64,000 nt of DNA, taken from Sulfuritalea sp. (GTDB lineage: Bacteria; Pseudomonadota; Gammaproteobacteria; Burkholderiales; Rhodocyclaceae). Shown here piece after piece: positions 37,118-45,658 of this stretch. The translations under genes and the position numbers were made by a program. Numbering within the stretch: the first letter of the stretch is position 1; each line of letters opens with the position of its first letter. The notes under the pieces were generated by a model. It worked only from the letters and a program-made list of their open reading frames with translations, was not told where the DNA came from and did not search any database. The stretch spans positions 1 to 64,000 of the forward strand of contig JADJFK010000015.1 in the NCBI GenBank assembly GCA_016708585.1. Reading direction: 5' to 3'.

Positions 37118-38395
37118 ATGGCCGATCCCGATCCTGCTGAAGACGCTTCCAACCTGCGCCTGAACCGGCGTCGCGCCGTGATCCTGCGCTGGTGGTTGCT
37201 GGCTGCCGTGGCGATCGCCGTGTCGTCGGCGCCGACTTTGCTGGACATCGCCCTGCCGCGAGTGCCGATGTTCGCCGTGCTCGCGCTCATGGCGGGGTTC
37301 AACGCCTTTCTCGAGTGGCGTGCGCGGACGCGGGAAGCGGTAGGCGCCGGCGAACTGTTCGGCGAGTTGTGCGTCGACCTCGCGGCGTTGGCCATCCTCC
37401 TGTATCTGTCCGGAGGCGCCGCCAATCCGCTGATCTCCTTCCTGCTGGTGCCGGTCGCCGTCGCCGCGCTGTCACTGCCCGGCGCCCTCACTGCTGCGGT
37501 CGCCATGCTGGCCGTTGCGCTGTACACGCTGCTGATGTGGCAATTCCTGCCGCTTGCCGTGGCCGACGCCGAGCGCGCCACACGACTGCACCTGGCCGGC
37601 ATGTGGCTGACCTTCGTGGTTTCCGCGGCCATGATCGCGTGGTTCGTCGCGCGCATGACGGCATCGATACGGGAACGCGACAGCCGCCTGGCGACCGCGC
37701 GCGAGCAGGCCCTGCGCGACGAGCGCGTGGTAGCGCTGGGGGCGCTGGCTGCCGGCGCCGCCCATGAACTGGGCACGCCGCTGGCGACGATTGCGGTGCT
37801 GGTCGGCGAACTGGAGCACGATCCCTCCCTCGATGCCGATGCGCGTGCAGACCTGGCGCTGGTGCGCGACCAGGTCGCCCTGTGCAAGGGCATCATCAGC
37901 GGCATGGCGCAACGCGGCGGCGCGGCGCGCGCGGAATCGCTGCAGGCACAGGATGCCGGCGACTGGCTGCGCGGCGTGCTGGCGCGCTGGCAGGCAATGC
38001 GGCCACGGGCCAGCGCGGCCATCCATGTCGCGGGTCGTGGCGAGTCCCCGCGCCAGGCGTTCGATCCAGCACTGGAACAGGCGGTCGCCAACCTGCTCAA
38101 CAACGCGGCCGATGCCGCGGCCGGCGAGATTCGCATCGAACTGGACTGGGACGCAGCCTGGCTGCGGCTGACAATCTGCGACCAGGGGCCGGGATTCGCC
38201 GCGCAGGTACTGCATCGCGGCGGCCGCGAGGCGCTGCCGGCCAGCCACGGTGGCGCCGGCATCGGCCTGCTGCTGGCATTTTCCGCAGTAGCGCGCGGCG
38301 GCGGCCGCATCGGACTCGACAACCCGCCCGCCGGCGGCGCCCGGGCGTGCATCGAATTGCCGCGCACAGACAATCTGGAGGAAACGGGGAAATGA
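37118..38395 (+). CDS. regB: RegB/PrrB-type redox sensor histidine kinase
   Basis: The 425-residue kinase has six or so N-terminal membrane spans, including YLSGGAANPLISFLLVPVAV, which carries the GGxxNP quinone-linked motif of RegB. The H-box is AAGAAHELGTPLATIAVLVG (phospho-accepting His near residue 219), followed by an N-box (ANLLNNAADAAAG) and a G-box (ASHGGAGIGLLL). The redox Cys region seen in Rhodobacter RegB is only partly recognisable. It probably senses the quinone pool and phosphorylates the response regulator downstream, with which it overlaps by 4 bases. A dispersed-repeat copy encodes VSSAPTLLD in the first membrane span. Confidence 0.85.
   Translation: MADPDPAEDASNLRLNRRRAVILRWWLLAAVAIAVSSAPTLLDIALPRVPMFAVLALMAGFNAFLEWRARTREAVGAGELFGELCVDLAALAILLYLSGGAANPLISFLLVPVAVAALSLPGALTAAVAMLAVALYTLLMWQFLPLAVADAERATRLHLAGMWLTFVVSAAMIAWFVARMTASIRERDSRLATAREQALRDERVVALGALAAGAAHELGTPLATIAVLVGELEHDPSLDADARADLALVRDQVALCKGIISGMAQRGGAARAESLQAQDAGDWLRGVLARWQAMRPRASAAIHVAGRGESPRQAFDPALEQAVANLLNNAADAAAGEIRIELDWDAAWLRLTICDQGPGFAAQVLHRGGREALPASHGGAGIGLLLAFSAVARGGGRIGLDNPPAGGARACIELPRTDNLEETGK
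37217..37242 (+). repeat. Dispersed repeat, short form, in regB
   Basis: GCCGTGTCGTCGGCGCCG followed by ACTTTGCT. In this frame it encodes AVSSAPTL, the same peptide that forms the signal-peptide end of the gene at 54166 (AVSSAPTF). Confidence 0.65.
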
Positions 38396-38940
38396 ACGAG
38401 GCGATACTGCTGATCGAGGACGATGCGACGTTCAGCGCGACCCTGGCGCGGGCACTGAAGCGGCGCAGCTACCAGGTCTTGACTGCGGCGAATCCCGAGG
38501 CCGCACTGGCCGTCGTGCAGGCCGAGGCGCCGGGCTGGATCGTGCTCGACCTGAACCTCGATGGCGCATCGGGGATGGCGCTGATTCCGCGACTGCGCGA
38601 AAGGCTGCCGGACTGCCGCATCGTGGTCCTCACCGGCTACGCCAGCATCACCACGGCGGTGGATGCGATCAAGCTGGGCGCCGTGCAGTATCTGGCCAAG
38701 CCGGTCGACGTCGATACGCTGCTGCGGGCCTTCGGCCACAGCTTGCAGGCCGACGCAACCTCATCCGCGATGACGGCGCCGATCGCATCGATGCCGATGT
38801 CGGTGGATCGCATGGAATGGGAACACATCCAGCGTGTCTTGCGCGAGCACAAAGGCAACATTTCTTCCACCGCGCGGGCGCTCAACATGCATCGGCGCAC
38901 CTTGCAGCGCAAGCTTCTGAAACGGCCGGCGCGGCAGTAG
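38392..38940 (+). CDS. regA: RegA/PrrA/ActR-type response regulator
   Basis: The 182-residue regulator has a receiver domain (LLIEDDATFSATLARALKRR, phospho-Asp in IVLDLNLDGASGM, conserved Lys in YLAKPVD). A Fis-type helix-turn-helix (NISSTARALNMHRRTLQRKL) is nearly invariant in RegA/PrrA/ActR. It is translationally coupled to the kinase gene. RegA proteins control respiration and denitrification genes in response to redox state, so the neighbouring nir and nos genes are probable targets. A long hairpin follows the gene. Confidence 0.9.
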   Translation: MNEAILLIEDDATFSATLARALKRRSYQVLTAANPEAALAVVQAEAPGWIVLDLNLDGASGMALIPRLRERLPDCRIVVLTGYASITTAVDAIKLGAVQYLAKPVDVDTLLRAFGHSLQADATSSAMTAPIASMPMSVDRMEWEHIQRVLREHKGNISSTARALNMHRRTLQRKLLKRPARQ

Positions 38941-38958
38941 CCTTGCGGCGGATCATCC

Positions 38959-39000
38959 GGAGTGGCTTTGCCCGCGTCGTTTGCGGGCTTAGCCCACTCC
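38959..39000. terminator. Bidirectional hairpin between regA and the 39013 gene
   Basis: GGAGTGGCT pairs with AGCCCACTCC, and CCCGC with GCGGG inside it, forming a long interrupted stem between two convergent genes. A smaller hairpin (GGGGCA/TGCCCC) follows at 39004-39022. Confidence 0.6.
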
Positions 39001-39012
39001 GCAGGGGCATCA

Positions 39013-39483
39013 TCAGTGCCCCACGTCGAATCGGTAGGGCACCGCGATCCGCTGCCGGTCGGTTTCGATGATGACCGTAGCGACCCACGTCATGCTGCCG
39101 GAGACGCATACCGGCAGTGCGGCCGCGCCGACGTAGCGTCCCGCGCCGGCAGCGGGGAATTCGCTCCGGTTGTAACCCATGTTCATGCTCTCGCCGGCGA
39201 AGTCCACTTCGACTTTCCCGGGCTCGACGCCGGAAACGGTCACTTCGACGCGCAAGGTCTGAAGAAAGGGAATCGGCCTCGGCGTGATCGACAGTTCGAT
39301 CCGTCCGCCGCCGGGCAGTTTCGCCGGGCAGGCCCTGCGCTGCAAATCGCAGCCCGGTTCGACGCTTCCCGTCAGGTCCGCTTTCGGCAGCAGCAGCGGC
39401 GACATCCGGTGGCCGATGACGGCCGTGACAACCAGGGCGGCGATCATCGCCAGGTTGAGGGCGTGGGATTTGACGAATTTCAA
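39013..39483 (-). CDS. Membrane-anchored periplasmic protein divergent from nosZ
   Basis: This protein was not recognised with certainty. From a TTG at 39483, with GTGGAG eight bases upstream, it is 156 residues. It has an N-terminal anchor (ALNLAMIAALVVTAVIGHRM), a Cys pair in EPGCDLQRRACPAKL, and a beta-rich domain with VEVDFAGESMNMGYNRSEFP and AALPVCVSGSMTWVATVIIE. The Met-rich SMNMGYN and the late Cys/Met suggest a FixH/YtkA-like sandwich, possibly copper-related. It is transcribed away from nosZ and shares its perfect FNR box, so coregulation with nosZ is likely. A longer in-frame start at 39522 would place the box almost at the start codon. Confidence 0.55.
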   Translation of the reverse strand: MKFVKSHALNLAMIAALVVTAVIGHRMSPLLLPKADLTGSVEPGCDLQRRACPAKLPGGGRIELSITPRPIPFLQTLRVEVTVSGVEPGKVEVDFAGESMNMGYNRSEFPAAGAGRYVGAAALPVCVSGSMTWVATVIIETDRQRIAVPYRFDVGH

Positions 39484-39542
39484 GGCAGTGACTCCACGTC
39501 CCGGGTTATGCCTGCATAGCATGGGTTGATGCGTAGCAACAT

Positions 39543-39556
39543 TTGATCTGCATCAA
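39543..39556. promoter_or_regulatory. FNR-type box between the 39013 gene and nosZ
   Basis: TTGATCTGCATCAA is a perfect TTGAT-N4-ATCAA site, 134 bases before the nosZ ATG and 60 bases before the divergent gene's likely start. Confidence 0.85.
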
Positions 39557-39689
39557 GCTCTTGAAGCCCGTTCCGGCGTCAAATATGCGGCAAATTGTCG
39601 CAGCGGCATGATGTCGCGGCGGCGATCGGGTGGTAGATGCATCGGAAGCTAGGCCAACGCAGTTTCAATCGGAAATGGGAGCGACACAC

Positions 39690-41978
39690 ATGAAGCAGTT
39701 TAACAAGCAAGCCACCTCGCTGCTGCTGGCGGCCGGGATGGGGCTGGCGGCCACCGCCTGGGCGGCCGACACCCTGCAGGACGTGCTGAAGGCGCGCGGG
39801 CTGAGCCAGCAGGATCTGCTGGCGGCGGCGAAGACTTACGTGCCAACCGGCAAGCGCGATGAATTCGTCGCCTTCAGTTCCGGCGGTCAGTCGGGCCAGG
39901 TGATCGTCTATGCGATTCCCTCGATGCGCATCCTCAAGTACATCGGCGTATTCACGCCGGAGCCCTGGCAGGGCTATGGCTTCGACGAAAGCTCGAAGAA
40001 CGTGCTGAAGCAGGGCCGCATCGACGGCAAGGACATTACCTGGGGCGATACCCACCATCCGGCCATTTCCGAAACCAACGGCGAGTACGACGGCCAGTTC
40101 CTGTTCATCAACGACAAGGCCAACCCGCGCCTGGCGGTGATCGACCTGCGCGACTTCGAGACCAAGCAGATCGTGGTCAACCCGATCTTCAAGTCGGAGC
40201 ACGGCGGCGCCTTCGTCAGTTCCAACACCGAGTACGTGATCGAGGCCGCGCAGTATGCCTCGCCGCTGGAAAACAAGAAGTTCTTCCCGCTCGAAGAGTT
40301 CAACGAGAAATATCGCGGCGGCGTGACCTACTGGAAGTTCGATCGCAAGGAAGGCCGCATCGATACCAAGAAGTCGTTCTCGCTCGAACTGCCGCCCTAC
40401 TCGCAGGATCTGTCCGACTTCGGCAAGGGTCCGTCCGACGGTTGGTCGTTTACCAACTCGTTCTGCTCCGAGCGTTATGTCGGCGGCATCGAGAAGGGTC
40501 GCCCGCCGTATGAGGCCGGCTGCTCGGCGAAGGACACCGACTACCTGCACGTGATCAACTGGAAGAGGGCCGCCGAACTGGTGGCCCAGGGCAAGGCCAA
40601 GAAGATCAACGGCCATGACGTGCTGATGATGGAAACCTCGATCAAGGAGGGCGTCCTGTTCCTGGTCCCCGAGCCGAAGTCGCCGCACGGCGTCGATGTG
40701 ACGCCCGATGGCAAGTTCCTCACTGTCGCCGGCAAGCTCGACACGCACGTGTCGGTATATTCCTTCGAGAAGATCATGGCCGCGATCAAGGCGGGCAAGT
40801 TCGAATCCAAGGATCCCTACGGCATTCCGGTGATCGGCATGAAGGATGCGCTGCATACCCAGGTATCGCTGGGCCTCGGCCCCTTGCATACCCAGTACGA
40901 CAGCAAGCCCTGCGTCGCCTACACCTCGCTGTACGTTGATTCCCAGGTGGCGAAGTGGAACTTCTGCGAAGGCAAGGTGCTGGACAAGATCAGCGTGCAC
41001 TACAACATCGGCCACCTGATGACCATGGAAGGCGATTCGACCAAGCCGGCCGGCAAGTACCTTGTCGCGCTGAACAAGCTGGCCATCGATCGTTTCGTGC
41101 CGACCGGCCCGCTGCATCCGCAGAACCACCAGCTGATCGACATCAGCGGCGACAAGATGCAGCTTCTGTATGACATGCCGCTGCCGCTGGGCGAGCCGCA
41201 CTATGTCGTCGCCATCGATGCCAAGAAGCTGAAGCCCGCCGTGCGCTACAAGGTCGGCACCGACAGCCGCACCGACAAGCCGCATCCGGGCGCCGTGCGC
41301 GCCGGCGAGGAGAAGACGGTCAAGAAGGGCAACAAGGTCGAGGTCTTCGCCACCCTGATCCGTTCGCACATCACGCCGGAAACCATCGAAGTCGATGTCG
41401 GCGACGAAGTGACGATCCACCTGACCAACCTCGAACGGGCGCAGGACGAGACCCACGGCTTCACGGTGTCGACCTACAACACCCATGCCTCCGTCGAGCC
41501 GGGCAAGACCGTGTCCGTGAAGTTCAAGGCCGACAAGGAAGGCGTCTATCCCTACTACTGCACCGAGTTCTGCTCGGCGCTGCACCTGGAGATGCAGGGC
41601 TACCTGCTGGTCAAGCCGAAGGGCTGGAAGCCGACCAAGACGACGCTGGCCAAGGGTACCTATACCGAAGCCGACTACAAGGCGACGGTGAAGAAGGTAG
41701 CCGACACCCAGGCCATCATCGACTCCGTGGTGGGCTACATCACCAGCGTCAACTACAAGGACTTCCCGGATGTCGTGGCCATGGTGGAAGACGCCTTCGA
41801 CCAGCTGGGCAAGACCAAGGGCCTGAAGGAGAAGCATGAAGGTTTCGCCGCCAAGAAGGATTGGGAAAACGCCAACCTGTGGGCCGAGCAGATCTGGCAA
41901 TACCAGGTCAAGACCGCCGACCTCGGTTTGCGCGCCAAGACCTATCTTGAGCAGAATGGTGCCAAGAAGGTCAAGTAA
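39690..41978 (+). CDS. nosZ: Nitrous oxide reductase, clade II-like (Sec-exported)
   Basis: The 762-residue periplasmic copper enzyme reduces N2O to N2. Its signal peptide (MKQFNKQATSLLLAAGMGLA, then ATAWA) lacks a twin-arginine motif, as in clade II NosZ. The propeller has CuZ-type His segments (GDTHHPAISE, SEHGGAFVSS, SPHGVDVTPD, HPQNHQLIDI, GEPHYVVAID), and the cupredoxin domain has a complete CuA site (YYCTEFCSALHLEMQGYLLV). About 130 residues follow the CuA domain (from KPKGWKPTKTTLAKG); they contain no CxxCH, unlike NosZ forms with a fused cytochrome. The downstream nosB/nosG/nosH genes support the clade II type. An FNR box lies upstream and a strong terminator-like hairpin follows. Confidence 0.95.
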   Translation: MKQFNKQATSLLLAAGMGLAATAWAADTLQDVLKARGLSQQDLLAAAKTYVPTGKRDEFVAFSSGGQSGQVIVYAIPSMRILKYIGVFTPEPWQGYGFDESSKNVLKQGRIDGKDITWGDTHHPAISETNGEYDGQFLFINDKANPRLAVIDLRDFETKQIVVNPIFKSEHGGAFVSSNTEYVIEAAQYASPLENKKFFPLEEFNEKYRGGVTYWKFDRKEGRIDTKKSFSLELPPYSQDLSDFGKGPSDGWSFTNSFCSERYVGGIEKGRPPYEAGCSAKDTDYLHVINWKRAAELVAQGKAKKINGHDVLMMETSIKEGVLFLVPEPKSPHGVDVTPDGKFLTVAGKLDTHVSVYSFEKIMAAIKAGKFESKDPYGIPVIGMKDALHTQVSLGLGPLHTQYDSKPCVAYTSLYVDSQVAKWNFCEGKVLDKISVHYNIGHLMTMEGDSTKPAGKYLVALNKLAIDRFVPTGPLHPQNHQLIDISGDKMQLLYDMPLPLGEPHYVVAIDAKKLKPAVRYKVGTDSRTDKPHPGAVRAGEEKTVKKGNKVEVFATLIRSHITPETIEVDVGDEVTIHLTNLERAQDETHGFTVSTYNTHASVEPGKTVSVKFKADKEGVYPYYCTEFCSALHLEMQGYLLVKPKGWKPTKTTLAKGTYTEADYKATVKKVADTQAIIDSVVGYITSVNYKDFPDVVAMVEDAFDQLGKTKGLKEKHEGFAAKKDWENANLWAEQIWQYQVKTADLGLRAKTYLEQNGAKKVK

Positions 41979-42003
41979 TTTGCATTAAATCAAGGCAGAT
42001 CAA

Positions 42004-42038
42004 GGGGGGCAGAGTTACTCTGCCCCCCACTGCTTTTT
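42004..42038 (+). terminator. Intrinsic terminator after nosZ
   Basis: GGGGGGCAGAG and CTCTGCCCCCC form a perfect 11-base stem around TTA, followed by ACTGCTTTTT. It sits between nosZ and the first cytochrome gene, so nosZ is likely expressed at a higher level than the rest of the cluster. Confidence 0.85.
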
Positions 42039-42053
42039 ACGAAAGGAACAACC

Positions 42054-42362
42054 ATGAAACTCGGATTGATGATCTTCGCCGCTGCCGCCGCCTCTTTCGC
42101 GGTTCCGGCCCTGGCCGACGGCAAGGCGCTCTACCTTGAAAAGACCTGCATCGCCTGTCACGGCAAGGATGCCAAGAAGCCGCTGACGCCGGAATATCCC
42201 AAGCTCGCCGGGCAGAACGCGAAGTATGCCGAGCGGCAGATGCTCGACATCAAGAGCGGCGCGCGCGCCAACGGCAACTCCGCGGCGATGAAGGGTGTCA
42301 TGCACCTGGTTTCCGACGAGGAAATCAAGGAACTTGCCAAATATTTGTCGGAAATCAAGTAG
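42054..42362 (+). CDS. Monoheme cytochrome c (NosC1-like)
   Basis: The 102-residue class I cytochrome has a signal peptide (MIFAAAAASFAVPALA) and one heme site (EKTCIACHGKDAKKPLTPEY, near residue 32). The distal Met is probably in GNSAAMKGVMHLVS. In clade II nos clusters small cytochromes like this one pass electrons from the NosG/NosH quinol oxidation unit to NosZ. It lies 16 bases after the terminator T run, so it may be expressed by read-through or from a close promoter. It has a clear AAGGA ribosome binding site. Confidence 0.82.
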   Translation: MKLGLMIFAAAAASFAVPALADGKALYLEKTCIACHGKDAKKPLTPEYPKLAGQNAKYAERQMLDIKSGARANGNSAAMKGVMHLVSDEEIKELAKYLSEIK

Positions 42363-42385
42363 GGAGCTTGCCCGCTCTGCGGCGC

Positions 42386-42399
42386 TTGATGTCCATCAA
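42386..42399 (+). promoter_or_regulatory. FNR-type box upstream of the diheme cytochrome and nosB-G-H operon
   Basis: TTGATGTCCATCAA is a perfect TTGAT-N4-ATCAA site 61 bases before the ATG at 42460. It marks a second anaerobic promoter inside the nos locus. Confidence 0.85.
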
Positions 42400-42459
42400 T
42401 GAATGCTGATATACCTGATGGGATCATCGCGCCAGGCTAACCAACATAGAGGAAACAAC

Positions 42460-43203
42460 ATGTACAAGATACTCACCGTGGCACTCTCGCTGGCTCTGGT
42501 TCCGGCGTTCGCGCTAGCCGCTCCGCCGGCGGAGAAAAAGGCCGGCATCGAATCCAAGGACTACAAATGGAATGCGCAGGAGGGCGAGAAGATCGAGGCC
42601 CTGCAGAAGAAGGGCGATGCCAAGGCCGGCAAGGAAGGCTATGAGGTCTGCGGCGCCTGCCACCTGCCCACCGGCGCCGGTCGTCCCGACGGCACCTTCC
42701 CGCAGCTCGCGGGTCAGCACACCACGGTGCTGATCAAGCAGATGGCCGACATTCGTGCCGGCCTGCGCGACAACCCGACCATGTATCCGTTTGCCAAGGA
42801 ACTGGTCGACGCCCAGGAACTGGCCAACGTCGCGGCTTACATCGAGGGCCTGTGCATCCCGGTCGACCACGGCAAGTACGAGGGCCCCGATGCCGCCAAG
42901 CAGATCGCGGACGGCAAGGCGATGTACGAGAAGGAATGCATCGAGTGCCACAAGGCCAACGGCGAAGGCGTCAAGGACAAGTTCTATCCCGTGCTCGCCG
43001 GCCAGCACTACAAGTACCTGCTGCGCCAGATGACCGAGATCCGCGACGGCCATCGCCGCAACGCCAATCCGGACATGGTCAAGATCATCAAGAAGTACGA
43101 CAACAATCAACTGGTGGCCATCTCGGCCTATCAGGCGAGCCTCACCATGCCCGGTTCGATGTGCAAGGCCGGCGCCGCCAAGGCACCCGCCAAGAAGAAA
43201 TAA
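42460..43203 (+). CDS. Diheme cytochrome c (NosC2-like)
   Basis: The 247-residue exported protein has a signal peptide (MYKILTVALSLALVPAFALA) and two cytochrome domains: YEVCGACHLPTGAGRPDGTF near residue 64 and KECIECHKANGEGVKDKFYP near residue 166. The second has LAGQHYKYLLRQMTEIRDG in the c4/c553 style. The tail is Ala/Lys-rich (KAGAAKAPAKKK). It is the probable electron carrier between NosGH and NosZ together with the monoheme protein. It follows a perfect FNR box and a GAGGA ribosome binding site, and begins the operon that includes nosB, nosD, nosG and nosH. Confidence 0.82.
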   Translation: MYKILTVALSLALVPAFALAAPPAEKKAGIESKDYKWNAQEGEKIEALQKKGDAKAGKEGYEVCGACHLPTGAGRPDGTFPQLAGQHTTVLIKQMADIRAGLRDNPTMYPFAKELVDAQELANVAAYIEGLCIPVDHGKYEGPDAAKQIADGKAMYEKECIECHKANGEGVKDKFYPVLAGQHYKYLLRQMTEIRDGHRRNANPDMVKIIKKYDNNQLVAISAYQASLTMPGSMCKAGAAKAPAKKK

Positions 43204-43281
43204 TATCGATTCGCCGCTTCCGCGCTCCGCCGGGGCGCGGAACGCAGGCGGACTGCTTCGTCCCCCGACATCGAGTACAGC

Positions 43282-44265
43282 ATGCAAGACCAGAAAAAAC
43301 AGAATCGACTGATCACGGCCCTGACCCTGGCGGCCCTGGTGGCCCTGATCGCTTCATACTTCTCCCCGATCTGGTGGGTGTCGCTGACGGCGCCGAACTA
43401 TCCCAAGGATGCTTTTCCCGACGGCATCCGCATCCACTTCCATTTCGACGGCGTCTACAACGGCTGCCGCGCCGCCGGCAAGGGCACGCGCATGGCCGAC
43501 GAGGTCCTGCAAAAGGACCTCGACCATTCCGTGGAACGCTACAACCCCATCCTCGACGCGAAGAAGAACGTCAACAAGGATGCGGAGGGGCTGGACTGCG
43601 TGCACGAGATGAACACCATCAACCATTACGTCGGCATGTTCCCGATCTCGACCGGCGCGCCGGTCGAGAAGCCGCTGGCCAAGTTCTTCTTCGGCTTCTT
43701 CGCCGTGATGCTGCTGGGATTCATCACCCCCGAGGGCCGCAGGCGCGTGCTGGTTCTGGCCGCGGGCTTCGCCGCCGTAGCGGTCTGGATGGTGGTGCAC
43801 CAGTTCGCCCTGGGGCACATGGAAAGCCATATCGCCGCGTATGTCAGCGAGGCGGGCACCTTCTTCAAGGAGCCGGACAAGATCAAGGTCTGGGGCGACA
43901 ACGTGCGCGTGATCACGACCGCAGTCATCGCCGGCCTGATCGTGGCGATGGCCATCGTCGTCGCCGGCGTTGCGAAATTCCGCGGCTTCTCGCTGCTGCT
44001 GGTTCTGGTTCCGGCATTGATGCCGGTTTTCTTCGTCATCGAGTATGCCGGCTGGCTCTGGTTCTTCGGCCACAACATGCATCCCTGGGGCGCCTTCACC
44101 GTCAAGCCCTTCATGCCGACGGTATTCGGCGAAGGCAAGGTGGCGCAGTTCTCGACCTATTCCTATCCCTACTGGGGCTACGCGCTGCTGCTGGTTGCGT
44201 CCGCCTGCCTGGCAGTGGCGCTGTTGCTGCGGCGCCGGCAGATGCGCGACCCATCGACAGGCTGA
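43282..44265 (+). CDS. nosB: NosB-like polytopic membrane protein
   Basis: The 327-residue membrane protein has one span near the N-terminus (ALTLAALVALIASYFSPIWW), a periplasmic loop of about 90 residues (FHFDGVYNGCRAAGKGTRMA, DCVHEMNTINHYVGM) and five to six further spans. The NHYVGM and EYAGWLWFFGHNMHPWGAF segments carry conserved His/Met that could bind metal. Proteins of this type follow nosZ in clade II clusters and are called NosB. The function is unproven, but a role in N2O reduction is shown by its constant location (family knowledge). nosD starts 7 bases after it. Confidence 0.78.
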   Translation: MQDQKKQNRLITALTLAALVALIASYFSPIWWVSLTAPNYPKDAFPDGIRIHFHFDGVYNGCRAAGKGTRMADEVLQKDLDHSVERYNPILDAKKNVNKDAEGLDCVHEMNTINHYVGMFPISTGAPVEKPLAKFFFGFFAVMLLGFITPEGRRRVLVLAAGFAAVAVWMVVHQFALGHMESHIAAYVSEAGTFFKEPDKIKVWGDNVRVITTAVIAGLIVAMAIVVAGVAKFRGFSLLLVLVPALMPVFFVIEYAGWLWFFGHNMHPWGAFTVKPFMPTVFGEGKVAQFSTYSYPYWGYALLLVASACLAVALLLRRRQMRDPSTG

Positions 44266-44272
44266 TGCCACC

Positions 44273-45658
44273 ATGAAGCTGAAACGCTGGCGGGTCCTGC
44301 TGCCGGCCTTGCTGCTCGGTGTTTCCTCGCTGCTGATAGCCCGCCCGACCGATCGCGACGAAGACAAGCCGCCGGCCCTGGGGGCGACGGCCGATCTGTC
44401 CACGGCACCGAGGGTCGGCGTCGATCGGCCGAAGCCCACCTTTCCGCTCTACGAGCGCGACAAGCGCGTCCATGGCCTCAAGCCCTTCCAGAACCTGGTC
44501 GATGCGGCGCCGGCGGGTTCCACGCTGCGTCCGCCGCCGGGCAGCTATTCCGGGCCGGTGGTGATGACCAAGCCGCTGGTCATCGAAGGCGGCGGCCAGG
44601 TCACCATCGATGCCGGCGACCGGGGCACGGTGTTCTCCCTCCAGACCGATGGTGCGGTGTTGCGCGGGCTGCACCTGACCGGTTCCGGCGATTCGCACGA
44701 CACCGATGATTCCTGCCTCGACGTGCGCGGCCACCGCAACGTGATCGAGAACCTGGTGATCGACAACTGCCTGTTCGGCATCGACCTCAAGCAGTCGAGC
44801 GACAGCGTGGTTCGCAACAACAAGGTTCGTTCCAAGCCGCGCGAGCTGGGCGTGCGCGGCGACGGCCTGCGCCTGTGGTACAGCGACCGCAACCTGGTCG
44901 AGGGCAACGAGGTGGCCGATTCGCGCGACATGGTGGCCTGGTATTCCCACGACAATGTCTACCGCGGCAATGTCGGCATGCGCAGCCGCTACTCGATCCA
45001 CTTCATGTTCGCCAACAACAACATCGTCGAAGGCAACCGCTTCTACGACAACTCGGTGGGCGTGTATTTCATGTACACCGAGGGCGGCGTGATGAGGAAC
45101 AACCTGATCTCCCATGCCACCAGTGCCACCGGCATGGCGATCGGTTTCAAGGAGGCCAGCAACGCGCTGATCGAAGGCAACGAAATCATCTACTGTGCCG
45201 TCGGCATCGGTTCGGACCTGTCGCCGTTCCAGCCCGACAGCAAGATCTGGTTGCGCAACAACCGCTTCGCCTTCAACGGTATCGCGGTAAAGTTGACCAG
45301 CGAACTCGGCGGCAACGTGGTCACCGACAACATTTTCGAGGGCAACCTGACCAACGTGGTGCAGGCCGGGCGCGGCAAGTCGGGCCTCAACGAATGGCGG
45401 GGAAACTACTGGGATGACTATCAGGGATTCGATCGTGACGGCAACGGCGCGGGCGACACGGCCTACGAACTCTACGCCTACGCCGACCAGATATGGATCG
45501 AGTTGCCGCCGGCAAAATTCTTCAAGACCGCGCCGGTGATGGAACTGCTGGATTTCCTTGAGCGGCTGGCACCTTTTTCGTCGCCGGAACTGACGCTGAA
45601 GGATGACAGGCCGCGTTTCCTGAAACCGGAGTCGATCAAAGGCAAGGTGACCGGATGA
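44273..45658 (+). CDS. nosD: NosD copper-site assembly protein, copy 1
   Basis: The 461-residue exported right-handed beta-helix protein has a signal segment (RVLLPALLLGVSSLLIA), then an N-terminal stretch of about 60 residues not seen in the second copy, and repeated parallel beta-helix (CASH-type) coils such as NVIENLVIDNCLFGIDLKQS and NNIVEGNRFYDNSVGVYFMY. The NYWDDYQGFDRDGNGAGDTA motif near the C-terminus is typical of NosD. With the NosFY ABC transporter it supports CuZ assembly in the periplasm. The stop overlaps the nosG ATG. Confidence 0.9.
   Translation: MKLKRWRVLLPALLLGVSSLLIARPTDRDEDKPPALGATADLSTAPRVGVDRPKPTFPLYERDKRVHGLKPFQNLVDAAPAGSTLRPPPGSYSGPVVMTKPLVIEGGGQVTIDAGDRGTVFSLQTDGAVLRGLHLTGSGDSHDTDDSCLDVRGHRNVIENLVIDNCLFGIDLKQSSDSVVRNNKVRSKPRELGVRGDGLRLWYSDRNLVEGNEVADSRDMVAWYSHDNVYRGNVGMRSRYSIHFMFANNNIVEGNRFYDNSVGVYFMYTEGGVMRNNLISHATSATGMAIGFKEASNALIEGNEIIYCAVGIGSDLSPFQPDSKIWLRNNRFAFNGIAVKLTSELGGNVVTDNIFEGNLTNVVQAGRGKSGLNEWRGNYWDDYQGFDRDGNGAGDTAYELYAYADQIWIELPPAKFFKTAPVMELLDFLERLAPFSSPELTLKDDRPRFLKPESIKGKVTG

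Noticed and set aside
43376..43402. GTCGCTGACGGCGCCGAACT in nosB as a repeat copy
   Set aside because: The ACTTTTGCC end is absent and the codons belong to a conserved-looking WVSLTAPNYP segment.
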